Shown piece by piece: positions 15,291 through 24,670 of a stretch of DNA of 64,000 bases. Positions within the stretch are counted from its first letter, which is position 1. The number at the start of each line of letters is the position of its first letter. Below the pieces are notes generated by a model. The model saw only the letters and a program-made list of their open reading frames with translations. It was not told where the DNA came from and searched no databases. This DNA comes from Enterocloster hominis (ex Liu et al. 2021) (GTDB taxonomy: Bacteria; Bacillota; Clostridia; Lachnospirales; Lachnospiraceae), in NCBI GenBank assembly GCA_014385265.1, contig JACRTJ010000005.1, positions 124,001-188,000 on the forward strand. Direction: 5' to 3'. Position numbers and translations under genes: made by a program.

Positions 15291-17026
15291 AACGAAAAGC
15301 CACTCTGATCCGCATATTCGGTTATCTGCTCCAGCACAAGCGCCAGCTGGCCTTTATCCTCTCCCTGTCCTTCCTGGGGAATCTTCTGGCCCTGGCCGGT
15401 CCCAGGCTGTCCGGCACTGCCATCAACCTCATCGCCGAGGGCATGGACGGGAGCATGGATCTGCCTGGAGTTTATAAGTATGCGGCCTTTATGCTGCTGT
15501 TTTATGTGTCCAGCTCTCTTATGAGCTATGCGGTCAACGTATCCATGATCACCCTATCCAGACGGATCACCTATACATTAAGAAAGGATACCTTCAACCA
15601 TCTGGTGACTCTTCCCGTGAGCTTTTTCGACGGCACCACCACCGGAGACATCTTAAGCCGCATTTCCTATGATATCGACACCATCAACGCCTCCCTATCC
15701 AACGACGTGGTCCAGGTGGTGTCCAGCTCCGTCACCATCGTCGGCTCCCTGGTGATGATGCTGCGCTTAAGCCCCAGGCTGGTCCTGGTCTTTGCCGTCA
15801 CCATCCCCCTGGCCCTTCTTCTGGCCTCCTATCTGACCCACATGGTACAGCCCATGTTCCGGGCCAGATCCAGGGCCGCTGGAGAGTTAAACGGCTATGT
15901 GGAGGAAATGATCTCCGGCCAGAAGACCCTCCGGGCCTATACCCAGGAGGAACGTGTCATTCAGGACATGGACGTGCAGAATAAGAAGCTGGTGGACGCC
16001 TATTATAAGACCGACTACTATGCCAGCATCATGGGCCCGGCCACCAACGCCATCAACAACCTGGCCCTGGCCCTGATCTCCGTGTTCGGAGCCATCCTGT
16101 ACCTCCAGGGAGCCATCAGCATCGGCAGCATTTCTGCCTTTGTGCTCTATTCAAGAAAATTCACCGGCCCCATCCGGGAGATCGCCGAGATCTATGGTGA
16201 GCTCCAGTCCTCCCTGGCGGCGGCAGAGCGGGTCTTTAAGGTCATCGACGAGCCCCCGGAGCCGGCAGATCTGGAAAACGCCGCTCCGCTGGAAAACGCC
16301 CAGGGCGACGTGGAGCTTTCCCATGTGAGCTTTGGATACCAGAAGGACCAGGTGATCTTAAAGGATTTCAGCATGAAGGCCCCAAAGGGCAGCCTCATCG
16401 CCATCGTTGGCCCCACAGGAGCCGGAAAGACCACCTTCATCAATCTGCTGATGCGGTTTTATGACATCGACAGCGGCTCCATCCTGGTGGACGGCCGGAA
16501 TATTTCCGATATCACCAGGAAAAGCCTGCGGCTTTCCTACTCCATGGTCCTCCAGGACACCTGGCTCTTTTACGGCACCATCTACGAAAACATCGCCTAC
16601 GGGCGGCCCGATGCCACCAGGGAAGAGGTGATCGCCGCGGCAAAGGCGGCCAGGATCCACACCTACATCGAAAGCCTTCCCCAGGGCTATGATACGCTCC
16701 TCATCGACGACGGAACCAATATATCCAAAGGCCAGAAGCAGCTTCTGACCATTGCCAGGGCCCTGCTGATGCAGACGCCCATGCTGATCCTGGACGAAGC
16801 CACCTCCAACGTGGACACACGGACCGAGCACCAGATCCAGGCCGCCATGCGGGCCTTGATGGCAGACAAGACCTGCTTCGTGGTGGCCCACCGGCTCTCC
16901 ACCATCCGGAATGCCGACTGCATCCTGGTGGTGCGGGACGGAAACGTGGTGGAGCGGGGCACCCATGAGGAGCTGATGCGCCAGAAAGGGTTTTACTATG
17001 AGATGCACCAGGCACAATATAGATAG
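15287..17026 (+). CDS. ABC exporter half-transporter, catalytic partner subunit
   Basis: A 579-residue protein starting at GTG 15287, overlapping the previous stop as GTGA. Six membrane helices precede an ATP-binding domain with Walker A from about 375, Walker B followed by the catalytic Glu (I-L-D-E-A-T-S-N-V-D) and the H-loop His (V-A-H-R-L-S). The signature is I-S-K-G-Q instead of L-S-G-G-Q. The two subunits are complementary: this one gives the catalytic Glu and His, its partner the intact signature, leaving one working and one degenerate ATP site. It ends the operon, just before a terminator. Confidence 0.93.
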   Translation: MKRKATLIRIFGYLLQHKRQLAFILSLSFLGNLLALAGPRLSGTAINLIAEGMDGSMDLPGVYKYAAFMLLFYVSSSLMSYAVNVSMITLSRRITYTLRKDTFNHLVTLPVSFFDGTTTGDILSRISYDIDTINASLSNDVVQVVSSSVTIVGSLVMMLRLSPRLVLVFAVTIPLALLLASYLTHMVQPMFRARSRAAGELNGYVEEMISGQKTLRAYTQEERVIQDMDVQNKKLVDAYYKTDYYASIMGPATNAINNLALALISVFGAILYLQGAISIGSISAFVLYSRKFTGPIREIAEIYGELQSSLAAAERVFKVIDEPPEPADLENAAPLENAQGDVELSHVSFGYQKDQVILKDFSMKAPKGSLIAIVGPTGAGKTTFINLLMRFYDIDSGSILVDGRNISDITRKSLRLSYSMVLQDTWLFYGTIYENIAYGRPDATREEVIAAAKAARIHTYIESLPQGYDTLLIDDGTNISKGQKQLLTIARALLMQTPMLILDEATSNVDTRTEHQIQAAMRALMADKTCFVVAHRLSTIRNADCILVVRDGNVVERGTHEELMRQKGFYYEMHQAQYR

Positions 17027-17062
17027 GCAGGCCTTGCAGTTCCTTCCGGCTTAAATAGAAAA

Positions 17063-17124
17063 AGCACTGGAATATCCCGTGATCCGGAGGCTGGATCCGG
17101 CGGCGGGTATTCCAGTGCTTTTAT
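17063..17124 (+). terminator. Terminator of the MarR-ABC operon
   Basis: Long arms AGCACTGGAATA and TATTCCAGTGCT, with an inner CCCG/CGGG, followed by TTTTATC. Confidence 0.85.
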
Positions 17125-17129
17125 CATTC

Positions 17130-17489
17130 TCAGTCGGATTTTTTACTGACCGCATTTAAAATACAAAGCCCCATAGCCAATATGGGAAACAGTACCCGGA
17201 GATTTAAAAAGCCTGCGGGCTTAAAATCAATATTTGCATCCAGAACCAGTCCGATAAACCATGCAGATAAAGTCGCAGTAATGGCAGTCAGATACATGGC
17301 CGGTTTCCCTTTCAGGCTAAAAATTAAAAATACCATGAGTATAAGAAACACAAAAACAGCAGAATCGTAAAAATAAACCCATCCATTTATATCCCTCCAG
17401 AATCCGGTTTTTACCCCCACATCGGGAATGCAGCAAAAGAAATCCTTCTTTCCTCCTCCATTTTGCCATGATCCAGGAGACCTGGACAT
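17130..17489 (-). CDS. Small hypothetical membrane protein
   Basis: Up to 119 residues with three hydrophobic segments (about 42-60, 63-82 and 93-113). The start is uncertain: ATG 17489 has only a weak AGGG close to it, and the first 40 residues are not convincing coding sequence, so a later start is possible. It lies just after the lipoprotein gene on the same strand (4 bases from ATG 17489 to its stop), suggesting cotranscription. I do not recognise a family. Confidence 0.5.
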   Translation of the reverse strand: MSRSPGSWQNGGGKKDFFCCIPDVGVKTGFWRDINGWVYFYDSAVFVFLILMVFLIFSLKGKPAMYLTAITATLSAWFIGLVLDANIDFKPAGFLNLRVLFPILAMGLCILNAVSKKSD

Positions 17490-17493
17490 ATCC

Positions 17494-18357
17494 CTATATA
17501 TCGAAGTTAAACGTCACATAGTCATCGTCAAAATTCCCGCTGTAAAAGGAAATGGTTAAAACATTCAAATGATGGGATTCCATATATTTTTCCGTTTTTT
17601 CCGACGACAAAAGATATTCCCGGATATCCTCACCAACGGCCTCCAGTCCGGCAATACTGCCGTCCAGATCGTCAAAGTTAAAATAGCCGTCATCCACCGC
17701 ATACTCCACATATAATTCCCCAGTTCCACTCAAGGGACCAAACTTTTTCAGTTGGAATTTTCGTCCATTTCCAGAATATTTAAATGCCCGGGTCTGGACC
17801 TCATATTCGTCCTCTGGTATTTCCACAAACATAGTTTCGTTTGAAATGGAAACACTGCTCTGCATATCCGACAGCACCTCTCCATTCTGGTTGTATACCT
17901 TTATCCATACATCCTTTGATTTTAATCCCACATAGCTGTACTGCTTCAAAAAGTCCGTAATTTCCTCCGCAAGGCGGTCTGCCTGTTTCATCCCCTCCTC
18001 ATCCCTTATTCCGTCTGTCACAAGACGGACCCGGAAACTCAGATTGTACAGCGACTTTTTATTTTTTCCCGGTATCAGAGACAGCGTGTCCTGGACCACT
18101 TCCAGGCTCTCCAGCTCTGTATTTTCATATCCTTTTAAAAATTCCGTTACCTCTCCAGTAAAAAATTCCTCGCTGGAAGCAACCGGAATCTGTTCCAGCT
18201 GGCGTTTCAGTGTATAGATCTCCTTCCGGTCCAGCTTCCGGGTCTCTTCGGACTTCGGTACATCCTCAATGGAAAGCGGTTTCACCACAGCCGCCTCTTC
18301 CTTAGGGGCGCATGAAACCAGTAATAAAACCAGAACAGCAGCATATATCTTCTTCAT
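17494..18357 (-). CDS. Hypothetical lipoprotein
   Basis: A 287-residue protein. ATG 18357 follows AAGGAGGG. The signal peptide is M-K-K-I-Y then a hydrophobic core, ending in the lipobox L-V-S-C at about 13-16, so the mature protein should be lipid-anchored outside the membrane. The rest is acidic, with no enzyme motif recognised. Its composition is more AT-rich than neighbouring genes. It may share a transcript with the small membrane protein downstream. Confidence 0.75.
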   Translation of the reverse strand: MKKIYAAVLVLLLVSCAPKEEAAVVKPLSIEDVPKSEETRKLDRKEIYTLKRQLEQIPVASSEEFFTGEVTEFLKGYENTELESLEVVQDTLSLIPGKNKKSLYNLSFRVRLVTDGIRDEEGMKQADRLAEEITDFLKQYSYVGLKSKDVWIKVYNQNGEVLSDMQSSVSISNETMFVEIPEDEYEVQTRAFKYSGNGRKFQLKKFGPLSGTGELYVEYAVDDGYFNFDDLDGSIAGLEAVGEDIREYLLSSEKTEKYMESHHLNVLTISFYSGNFDDDYVTFNFDI

Positions 18358-18511
18358 GACATTTCCCTCCTTCCCCATATTTTATATAATCATAGTACAA
18401 TACCAATTAAAGTTTGTAAATGGATTTGTCGATTTGTAAGAAAAAGTTTATTTTTCCTGTTTTTATATTTTTTGTGATAATTTAAAAATATATCCAACGC
18501 TCCCACTCCGC

Positions 18512-18570
18512 AAAAAAAACAGCCGCCCGTTCCCGCCCGGATCTTCACAGGGCAGGGACAGGCGGCTGTT
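18512..18570 (-). terminator. Terminator of the pepP-eutH operon
   Basis: Arms AACAGCCGCC and GGCGGCTGTT with inner CCTGCCC/GGGCGGG, followed on the minus strand by TTTTTT. Confidence 0.9.
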
Positions 18571-18573
18571 TTC

Positions 18574-19674
18574 TTACTCCAGGGATGCCGGTTCCCCGGA
18601 TCCAGCGCCGGACTTCGGTGCAAACGCCATGGCGGCGGCCGCTGCGCAGATTCCGCCCACCAGCTTGGCGGCAATAAAGGCAGATACCACCGACGGCGGC
18701 TCCACACTGGCGATGAAGGCCAGCTGGCCGCCCAGCACAAAGGAACCGCTGACTGCAAAGGCCGCGTTCATCACCTTTCCCCGGTCGTCCATTTTTTCCA
18801 TCATCGGGATCATGGAAATACAGGTGGCCAGGCTGATGATCAGTCCCACCACAGAATAGGAATTGACCCCCAGCCATCCGGCGATCCGGCTGATCCCCTT
18901 CTGGAAAAACCGGAGGATCAGAGAGGCCGCCACCATGGATCCGGCCACCACCACCGCGATCTTTACCACAATGGTAAGGGACTCAAAAATAAGGGTGTCC
19001 GATGCGATCTGGCACGCGGGAAGGAAGAGCCCCAGCATCACCAGGGCAAACAGGACCAGGCTGGCGATCCGCACCAGGTTCCCCACCACCGACAGCACCC
19101 GGATGGTGGCCTCAGCGGCCTTTATGAGGGCCAGGCAGATACCCGCGCACAGAAGGAGGATCGGCAGAAGATTGCGGACCAGCTCCTTCACAGGCAGGCC
19201 GGTGAGCAGAGCGCCCACCGCCACTCCCGCGGGGATCGTTACGATCCCCCAGACGCTGCCCTGCATAAACAGGGAGGTATCCTCCCTACGGATGACTGTC
19301 AGGGCGATGGGCAGGGTAAAGGAGATCAAGGCTCCCAGACAGGAGGAAACCATGACTCCCGAATAGATCCCCAGGGCCGGAGTGGCTGCCAGCTCCTTTG
19401 CAATGGCGTGGCCGCCCAGATCGGGAGCCAGCAGGCTTCCGATGAGAACGGAGGCGTCAAAGGGCAGCCGGGACGCAAAGGAGGCAATGGCCTCCGGATT
19501 GCTCCTGACCGCCGTGACCCCGATGCAGTAGATCCCTACGATGGAAAGGGCCAGAGAGGCCATGGAGGCCAAGCCGCCGTCAAATTCAGCAGCCAGGCCC
19601 ATTTTCCCTCCGGAAATTTTATCCCAGAGCCCCAGAAGGGCACAGAGCAGAAGAATTCCGATAAATATATTCAT
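18574..19674 (-). CDS. eutH: Ethanolamine permease-like protein EutH
   Basis: A 366-residue membrane protein with about ten hydrophobic helices. Family-like segments include L-L-A-P-D-L-G-G-H-A-I-A near residue 83-94, G-S-V-W-G-I-V-T-I-P-A-G, and L-G-V-N-S-Y-S-V-V-G-L. EutH helps ethanolamine enter the cell. In this window no ammonia-lyase, microcompartment shell or other eut gene is present; instead it follows an aminopeptidase P gene by 6 bases. It may transport another small amine or peptide product, which is inference. Confidence 0.85.
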   Translation of the reverse strand: MNIFIGILLLCALLGLWDKISGGKMGLAAEFDGGLASMASLALSIVGIYCIGVTAVRSNPEAIASFASRLPFDASVLIGSLLAPDLGGHAIAKELAATPALGIYSGVMVSSCLGALISFTLPIALTVIRREDTSLFMQGSVWGIVTIPAGVAVGALLTGLPVKELVRNLLPILLLCAGICLALIKAAEATIRVLSVVGNLVRIASLVLFALVMLGLFLPACQIASDTLIFESLTIVVKIAVVVAGSMVAASLILRFFQKGISRIAGWLGVNSYSVVGLIISLATCISMIPMMEKMDDRGKVMNAAFAVSGSFVLGGQLAFIASVEPPSVVSAFIAAKLVGGICAAAAAMAFAPKSGAGSGEPASLE

Positions 19675-19680
19675 TCCGGT

Positions 19681-21468
19681 TTATTTCTCCAATGGTTTTG
19701 TTTTTTCTTTGAGCCAGATACGTTCCCGCTCTGTCATACGGGGGCTTAAGGTATCATAGACCATCTGATGATAGTCGTTGAGCCAGGAGATCTCCTCCTC
19801 GTTCATCAGCTCCAGCACCACCGGCGTGGTATCGATGGGCAGATAGGTGATGGGCTGGAAGGCGTAAAACTTTCCGTATTTCGTTTCCATGTGCTCCACC
19901 ACCAGAAGCTCGTTCTCAATGCGGACGCCCACAAGGCCCTCTTCATAAATTCCAGGCTCATCGGTGATGGTCATGCCCGGCTGGAAGGGCACATGGTTGG
20001 TCATCCTGAGGCTCTGGGGGCCTTCGTGGATGGGGCCCACAAAGCCCACGCCGTGGCCGGTGCCGCAGCGGTAGTCCAGACCGTACTTCCAGATCTGGGT
20101 GCGGGACATGATATCCAGGTTGGCGCCGGAGCAGCCCTCCATAAAGACAGTCCGGGCGATGCCGATGTTGGCCTTTAACACATAGGTGTAATACCGCCGT
20201 TCCTCGTCGGTCAGTTCGCCCAGGGCATAGGTACGGGTGGTATCCGTGGTGCCGTCCACGTACTGGCCGCCGGTATCCAGAAGAAGGAAGCCCTTCCGCT
20301 GAAGAACCGCATGGTTTTCCGGGGTCGGATGGTAATGCATCATGGCGGCATTGGCTCCGTAAGCTGCGATCACGGCGAAGCTGTCCTCCATATATCCCTC
20401 CTGTTCCTTACGGAAATCCACCAGAAGCTCTCCCACGTCTGTTTCAGAAACGGTCTCACCGGCAGCCAGCTTCTCCTCCAGGCACATCTGGAGCCGGGCC
20501 ATGGCCACGCCTTCCTTGATATGGGCGTTTTTTGTGTTTGCGATCTCCACCGGGTTCTTCACGGCCTTCAGACAGAAGGCCGGCTCCTCTCCCTTTACAA
20601 TGGTCACCCTGGGATTCTCCTCCATAGCCAGGTACAGACGGTAGTTGACGTTCTCCACGCTCACCAGCATGACCGTGGGCACATCGATGGCGGCGATCCC
20701 GTCCAGGATCTCCCCATATGGCCGCACAGCCACTCCGTTTTTCTTAAGATAATCCAGAGCCTCCTCCGATACACGGCTGCTGTCCACATAAAGGACTGCC
20801 GTTTCCTGGGTCAGAAGGACATAGGACACAAAGGAGGTATTGTACACCACATCAGAGGCCCGCAGGTTCAGAAGCCAGGCAATGCTGTCCAGGCGGGTAA
20901 CGGCCATGGCGTCCGCCCCGTTCTCCTTAAGCCGGGAGCGGACCTGGGCGATCTTTTCTGCCGCAGAAAGGCCTGTATATTGTTCCGGAAGCAGATCGAC
21001 CGGGCTCTGGGGGATGGACGGACGGTCTGTCCAGATGGGCGTGATCAGATCCTCCGACCGGATCCCGATCCCCTGGGCAGAAAACGCTGTCTCCATATCC
21101 AGCACAGTCTCCGCCGCAGTGACCATGCCGTCGATCCCCAGGACCTGTCCCTTCTTCAGCCTGGAGAGAAGAAATTCCTGGATGGTGGGCACGCCTTTTT
21201 CCTTCATACGGTAGAGGACGATCTCGCTGCCGGCCATCTGCCGCTCCGCCTGGATAAAATAACGGCCATCGGTCCACAGACCGCTCTCCGTTTCAGTGAC
21301 CACTAAGGTTCCGGCAGAGCCGTCAAAGCCCGAAAGCCAGGCCCTGGCTCTCCAGTGATCGGGAAGATATTCGCTGATATGGGGATCCGAGGACGGGACC
21401 AGGTATGCCTGCACCCCGGCTTCCGCCATTTTTTCACGAAGCAGAGAAAGCTTCTCATTGGTTGTCAT
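19681..21468 (-). CDS. Xaa-Pro aminopeptidase (aminopeptidase P, M24B)
   Basis: A 595-residue protein, the long form of aminopeptidase P with two N-terminal creatinase-like domains (about 1-310) and a C-terminal pita-bread metallopeptidase domain. Metal-ligand regions visible are L-L-D-T-G-G-Q-Y-V-D-G-T-T-D-T-T-R, G-T-G-H-G-V-G, and late E-P-G-I-Y and R-I-E-N-E. It removes the N-terminal residue from peptides with proline in the second position, in the cytoplasm, using two Mn2+ ions. It is the first gene of a two-gene operon with eutH. Confidence 0.93.
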   Translation of the reverse strand: MTTNEKLSLLREKMAEAGVQAYLVPSSDPHISEYLPDHWRARAWLSGFDGSAGTLVVTETESGLWTDGRYFIQAERQMAGSEIVLYRMKEKGVPTIQEFLLSRLKKGQVLGIDGMVTAAETVLDMETAFSAQGIGIRSEDLITPIWTDRPSIPQSPVDLLPEQYTGLSAAEKIAQVRSRLKENGADAMAVTRLDSIAWLLNLRASDVVYNTSFVSYVLLTQETAVLYVDSSRVSEEALDYLKKNGVAVRPYGEILDGIAAIDVPTVMLVSVENVNYRLYLAMEENPRVTIVKGEEPAFCLKAVKNPVEIANTKNAHIKEGVAMARLQMCLEEKLAAGETVSETDVGELLVDFRKEQEGYMEDSFAVIAAYGANAAMMHYHPTPENHAVLQRKGFLLLDTGGQYVDGTTDTTRTYALGELTDEERRYYTYVLKANIGIARTVFMEGCSGANLDIMSRTQIWKYGLDYRCGTGHGVGFVGPIHEGPQSLRMTNHVPFQPGMTITDEPGIYEEGLVGVRIENELLVVEHMETKYGKFYAFQPITYLPIDTTPVVLELMNEEEISWLNDYHQMVYDTLSPRMTERERIWLKEKTKPLEK

Positions 21469-21548
21469 GACAATCTCCTTTCAATTTTCCTGGAATTCCG
21501 CTTATTCCAGCATATAAAATAGGACCGCATAGAAAACGGACTTCCGGG

Positions 21549-21585
21549 TTGCAGGCATCTGACGCTCATGGTCAGACGCCCGCAA
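21549..21585. repeat. Large inverted repeat upstream of aminopeptidase P gene's neighbour
   Basis: Arms TTGCAGGCATCTGAC (21549-21563) and GTCAGACGCCCGCAA (21571-21585) pair over 15 bases in RNA with two G-U pairs and a 7-base loop, and outer CGGACTTCC/CGAAGCCCG bases extend the stem. It lies 34 bases after the stop of the M20 gene (read leftward stop is at 21619). No T-run follows, so it may be a processing or stability element or an imperfect terminator. Confidence 0.55.
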
Positions 21586-21618
21586 AACGAAGCCCGCACA
21601 GGTTTGGGGCAAACATAT

Positions 21619-22878
21619 TTATTTAATATTTCTTGCAGCCAGCTCCCGGATATTTCCCTTATAGGGAGTAAACGGGATCTCGCCCTCGTAGTTTAAGAAG
21701 TCCACCACATATCCGATGGCTGCGGCTGCGCCGTAGATCATGCCCTTTTCGTCCAGGTCGAACTCCGGCGTATGGTGGTTGGCTCCGGTTCCCATCTCCG
21801 GATTCTGGATCCCGGTGAAGGTGATCACGCCCGGCCAGTACTTTAAGTACGCCTGCATGCTCTCGCAGGCCATCCACGGCTGGGCCTTTGCCAGAGCCTC
21901 TTCTCCCATGTATTTCTTAACGGCGTTCCTTGCGATCTCGCTGCAGGTCTCGTTGTTGTAATTCTCAAACAGCGGATCCTTCATGGAAATGATCTCATAG
22001 GTACACTGGTTTAATTTACATTCTGCCTCCAGGACCTCTTTAAACTGCTTCATAAAGCTGGCTCCGGCCCCCGCCACATTGAAGGTGCGGATGGTGCCAT
22101 CGAATACCAGCTCGTCGGGAACGATGTTCATGGCCGTTCCGCAGTGGACGCTGCCCACAGAGAAGGTCAGGATATCTGTGGGAGACACGTATTTCATGCG
22201 GATCATGTTCATATGATTGTAGATGGAGTTGAAGCAGTCCAGCACGCTGTGGGCCAGATCCGGACGGGAGCCGTGACCGGCCAGACCCTTTAAGCGGATG
22301 GCAAAGCCGTAGCCGCCGGAGAACACTGCGCCCGGCTCTGCGGAAACCTGGCCCGCCGGAACGTCCCACTTCACATGGGTGGCGATGCAGGTATCGATGG
22401 GCAGCTTCATGGTCTCCACGATGTAGGGGAGCAGGTTGGCGATCTGGCCGCCGCCCTCCTCGCCCCGCTCGAAGCAGAGGACGATGTTTCCGTTCAATTC
22501 GTCCTTGTGCTCGTTTAAGATCTTAGCCTCGCCCAGCAGCATGGCTGTATGGGAATCATGGCCGCAGGCGTGGGAAATGCCGTCATTCTTTGACACGCAC
22601 AGCTTATCACAGCATAAATTCTTTGTATTCTCCTGGATGGGAAGAGCGTCCATGTCGGCGCGCATCAGAACGGTCTTTCCCGGCTTTCCGCCGTGGATCT
22701 GGCCCACGATGCCGCCGTCGGGAACCTCCACATACTCGATCCCCAGGGCATCCAGCTCCTTTTTAATAAACTCCAGGGTCTCAAATTCCTGTCCCGTCAT
22801 TTCCGGATACTCATGCATATGTCTCCGGATCCGTACCATGTAATCAAAATTTCTCTGTGCTTCTTTGAAGATCTCCAT
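21619..22878 (-). CDS. M20 family metal-dependent amidohydrolase
   Basis: A 419-residue protein. Motifs are R-A-D-M-D-A-L-P near residue 73, then H-A-C-G-H-D-S-H-T (the first metal-ligand group), E-R-G-E-E-G-G-G, and N-H-H-T-P-E-F near the C-terminus. A dimerisation domain fills the middle. The family hydrolyses N-acyl amino acids, aminobenzoyl-glutamate, indole-acetyl conjugates and similar amides with two metal ions. The gene lies between tyrS and the pepP-eutH operon on the same strand. The exact substrate is unknown. Confidence 0.9.
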   Translation of the reverse strand: MEIFKEAQRNFDYMVRIRRHMHEYPEMTGQEFETLEFIKKELDALGIEYVEVPDGGIVGQIHGGKPGKTVLMRADMDALPIQENTKNLCCDKLCVSKNDGISHACGHDSHTAMLLGEAKILNEHKDELNGNIVLCFERGEEGGGQIANLLPYIVETMKLPIDTCIATHVKWDVPAGQVSAEPGAVFSGGYGFAIRLKGLAGHGSRPDLAHSVLDCFNSIYNHMNMIRMKYVSPTDILTFSVGSVHCGTAMNIVPDELVFDGTIRTFNVAGAGASFMKQFKEVLEAECKLNQCTYEIISMKDPLFENYNNETCSEIARNAVKKYMGEEALAKAQPWMACESMQAYLKYWPGVITFTGIQNPEMGTGANHHTPEFDLDEKGMIYGAAAAIGYVVDFLNYEGEIPFTPYKGNIRELAARNIK

Positions 22879-22937
22879 TTTTTTCTCCTCTCACAGCAGA
22901 CGGTGCGGGGCATACGCCCCGCAGTCCATGCATTTCC

Positions 22938-24161
22938 TTATTTTACTGTCACACGGCGGAAATTCTTCTTTCCTCTCTTTACAACGATGCCGTCGCCGGA
23001 AAGCTGTTCCTTTGTGTAAACCGTTTTAATATCCTTTACAGCTTCGCCGTCCACAGATACGCCGCCCTGCTCCACATTTCTTCTGGCCTCGGAGCGGGAT
23101 CCGCAGAGACCGGATTTCTGTACGATGGACAGGATATCGATGGCGCCGTCGGTAAAGTCGTCATCAGAGAGCTCGGCTGTGGGCATTTCTGCTGCATTAC
23201 CGCCTGCAAACAGGGCCCTTGCGCTCTCCTGGGCCTTTTTGGCCTCCTCATCGCCGTGTACCAGGGCAGTCAGCTCGTAGGCTAAGATCTCCTTGGCTTC
23301 GTTTAACTGGCTTCCTTCCCATTTATCCATTTCATCGATCTGCTCTAAGGGCAGGAAGGTCAGCATCCGCAGGCACTTTAACACGTCGGCGTCGGCGATG
23401 TTTCTCCAGTACTGGTAGAACTCAAAGGGACTTGTCTTATTGGGATCCAGCCATACGGCTCCGGACTGGGTCTTGCCCATCTTCTTGCCCTCGGAGTTCA
23501 GAAGCAGGGTGATGGTCATGGCATGGGCGTCTTTTCCAAGCTTTCTCCGGATCAGCTCCGTGCCGCCTAACATGTTGCTCCACTGGTCGTCGCCGCCGAA
23601 CTGCATGTTGCAGCCGTATCTCTGGAACAGCTCGTAGAAATCGTAGCTCTGCATCAGCATGTAGTTGAACTCCAGGAAGCTTAAGCCCTTTTCCATTCTC
23701 TGCTTGTAGCACTCGGCGGTCAGCATACGGTTCACAGAGAAATGCGGTCCGATCTCTCTTAAGAAATCAACGTAGTTCAGATCCAGGAGCCATTCCGCAT
23801 TGTTTACCATCATAGCCTTTCCGTCGGAAAAGTCGATGAAACGGCTCATCTGCTTTTTAAAGCAGTCGCAGTTGTGCTGGATGGTCTCCACGGTCATCAT
23901 CTGGCGCATATCGCTTCTGCCGGAGGGATCTCCCACCATTCCGGTGCCGCCGCCGATCAGGGCGATGGGCTTATTGCCTGCCATCTGTAAACGCTTCATT
24001 AAGCAGAGAGCCATGAAATGGCCCACATGCAGGCTGTCGGCAGTGGGGTCGAAGCCAATGTAGAATACGGCCTTTCCCTCATTTACCATTTTCCGGATCT
24101 CTTCCTCATTTGTCACCTGGGCGATCAGGCCTCTTGCCTGTAATTCCTCGTAAACTCCCAT
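22938..24161 (-). CDS. tyrS: Tyrosyl-tRNA synthetase
   Basis: A 407-residue class I synthetase. ATG 24161 was chosen because AAGGAG lies upstream and the product begins with the typical M-x-V-Y-E-E-L-x-x-R-G-L. A longer frame (to 24332) runs into the T-box and its terminator and cannot be real. Motifs are H-V-G-H-F (HIGH class), D-Q-W-S-N-M-L-G-G and K-M-G-K-T (KMSKS class). The C-terminal S4-like RNA-binding domain (about 340-407) has [14 protein letters not shown]. It charges tRNA-Tyr; expression is set by the T-box leader. Confidence 0.97.
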   Translation of the reverse strand: MGVYEELQARGLIAQVTNEEEIRKMVNEGKAVFYIGFDPTADSLHVGHFMALCLMKRLQMAGNKPIALIGGGTGMVGDPSGRSDMRQMMTVETIQHNCDCFKKQMSRFIDFSDGKAMMVNNAEWLLDLNYVDFLREIGPHFSVNRMLTAECYKQRMEKGLSFLEFNYMLMQSYDFYELFQRYGCNMQFGGDDQWSNMLGGTELIRRKLGKDAHAMTITLLLNSEGKKMGKTQSGAVWLDPNKTSPFEFYQYWRNIADADVLKCLRMLTFLPLEQIDEMDKWEGSQLNEAKEILAYELTALVHGDEEAKKAQESARALFAGGNAAEMPTAELSDDDFTDGAIDILSIVQKSGLCGSRSEARRNVEQGGVSVDGEAVKDIKTVYTKEQLSGDGIVVKRGKKNFRRVTVK

Positions 24162-24275
24162 CTTCTCATTCTCCTTTTTCTGTGATCTCTGTATTCTGTT
24201 TCGTTGGCCGATTTCCGCACAGAAGGGGCAGAAATGAAGCGCCCCTGGATCCCAATCCCAGAAACGCCGTGAAAA

Positions 24276-24628
24276 CAAAAAAGCCCCGCCCTTCTGTTTC
24301 AAAAGGACGAGGCCAACGGCTCGTGTTACCACCTAATGTTCCCGCATAACTCACATTATACGGCTTATGAAGTCTCCTTACAGGACTCCGGCCCTTTAAC
24401 GTGGGCCCCTCCGTCGCAGCCTACTGAACGGACTGCCGCTCTTCCTCCCAGACATGCTCCGGGATTCCAGGCAGGCTTTCGCGGTTCGGTGCGAAGCTCC
24501 GAGATGTATTCACGGCTCCGATCCCGCGCGCCTCTCACCCTCCGGCAGCTCTCTGTGCGGATCCTGTGGACCGTTACTGGTTCTCTTCATTGCTGATACC
24601 TGTTTGGTTTTCAGCCGTCACCGGCTAT
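24276..24628 (-). promoter_or_regulatory. Tyrosine-specific T-box riboswitch with terminator
   Basis: The leader carries the T-box core AGGTGGTAACACGAG at about 24320-24334 (minus strand) and a terminator at 24276-24313 (arms GCCTCGTCC.. and ..GGGCGGGGC, then TTTTTT). In the stem I specifier loop, the sequence GTGAATACATC gives the codon TAC (24506-24508) for tyrosine. Uncharged tRNA-Tyr binding would favour antitermination and tyrS expression. Confidence 0.95.
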
Positions 24629-24635
24629 AAGCCAC

Positions 24636-24664
24636 ATTATAGGGAGGGCGGGAGGGTTTGTCAA
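24636..24664 (-). promoter_or_regulatory. Consensus promoter of T-box-tyrS
   Basis: TTGACA (24659-24664) and TATAAT (24636-24641), exactly 17 bases apart, directly before the T-box. Confidence 0.9.
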
Positions 24665-24670
24665 GATATA

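Noticed and set aside
20311-21306. Antisense frame of 331 codons within the aminopeptidase P gene
   Set aside because: Histidine- and leucine-rich shadow of a well-supported gene.
24162-24332. Longer N-terminus for tyrS
   Set aside because: It would translate through the T-box core and terminator; the start at 24161 has AAGGAG and the normal family N-terminus.
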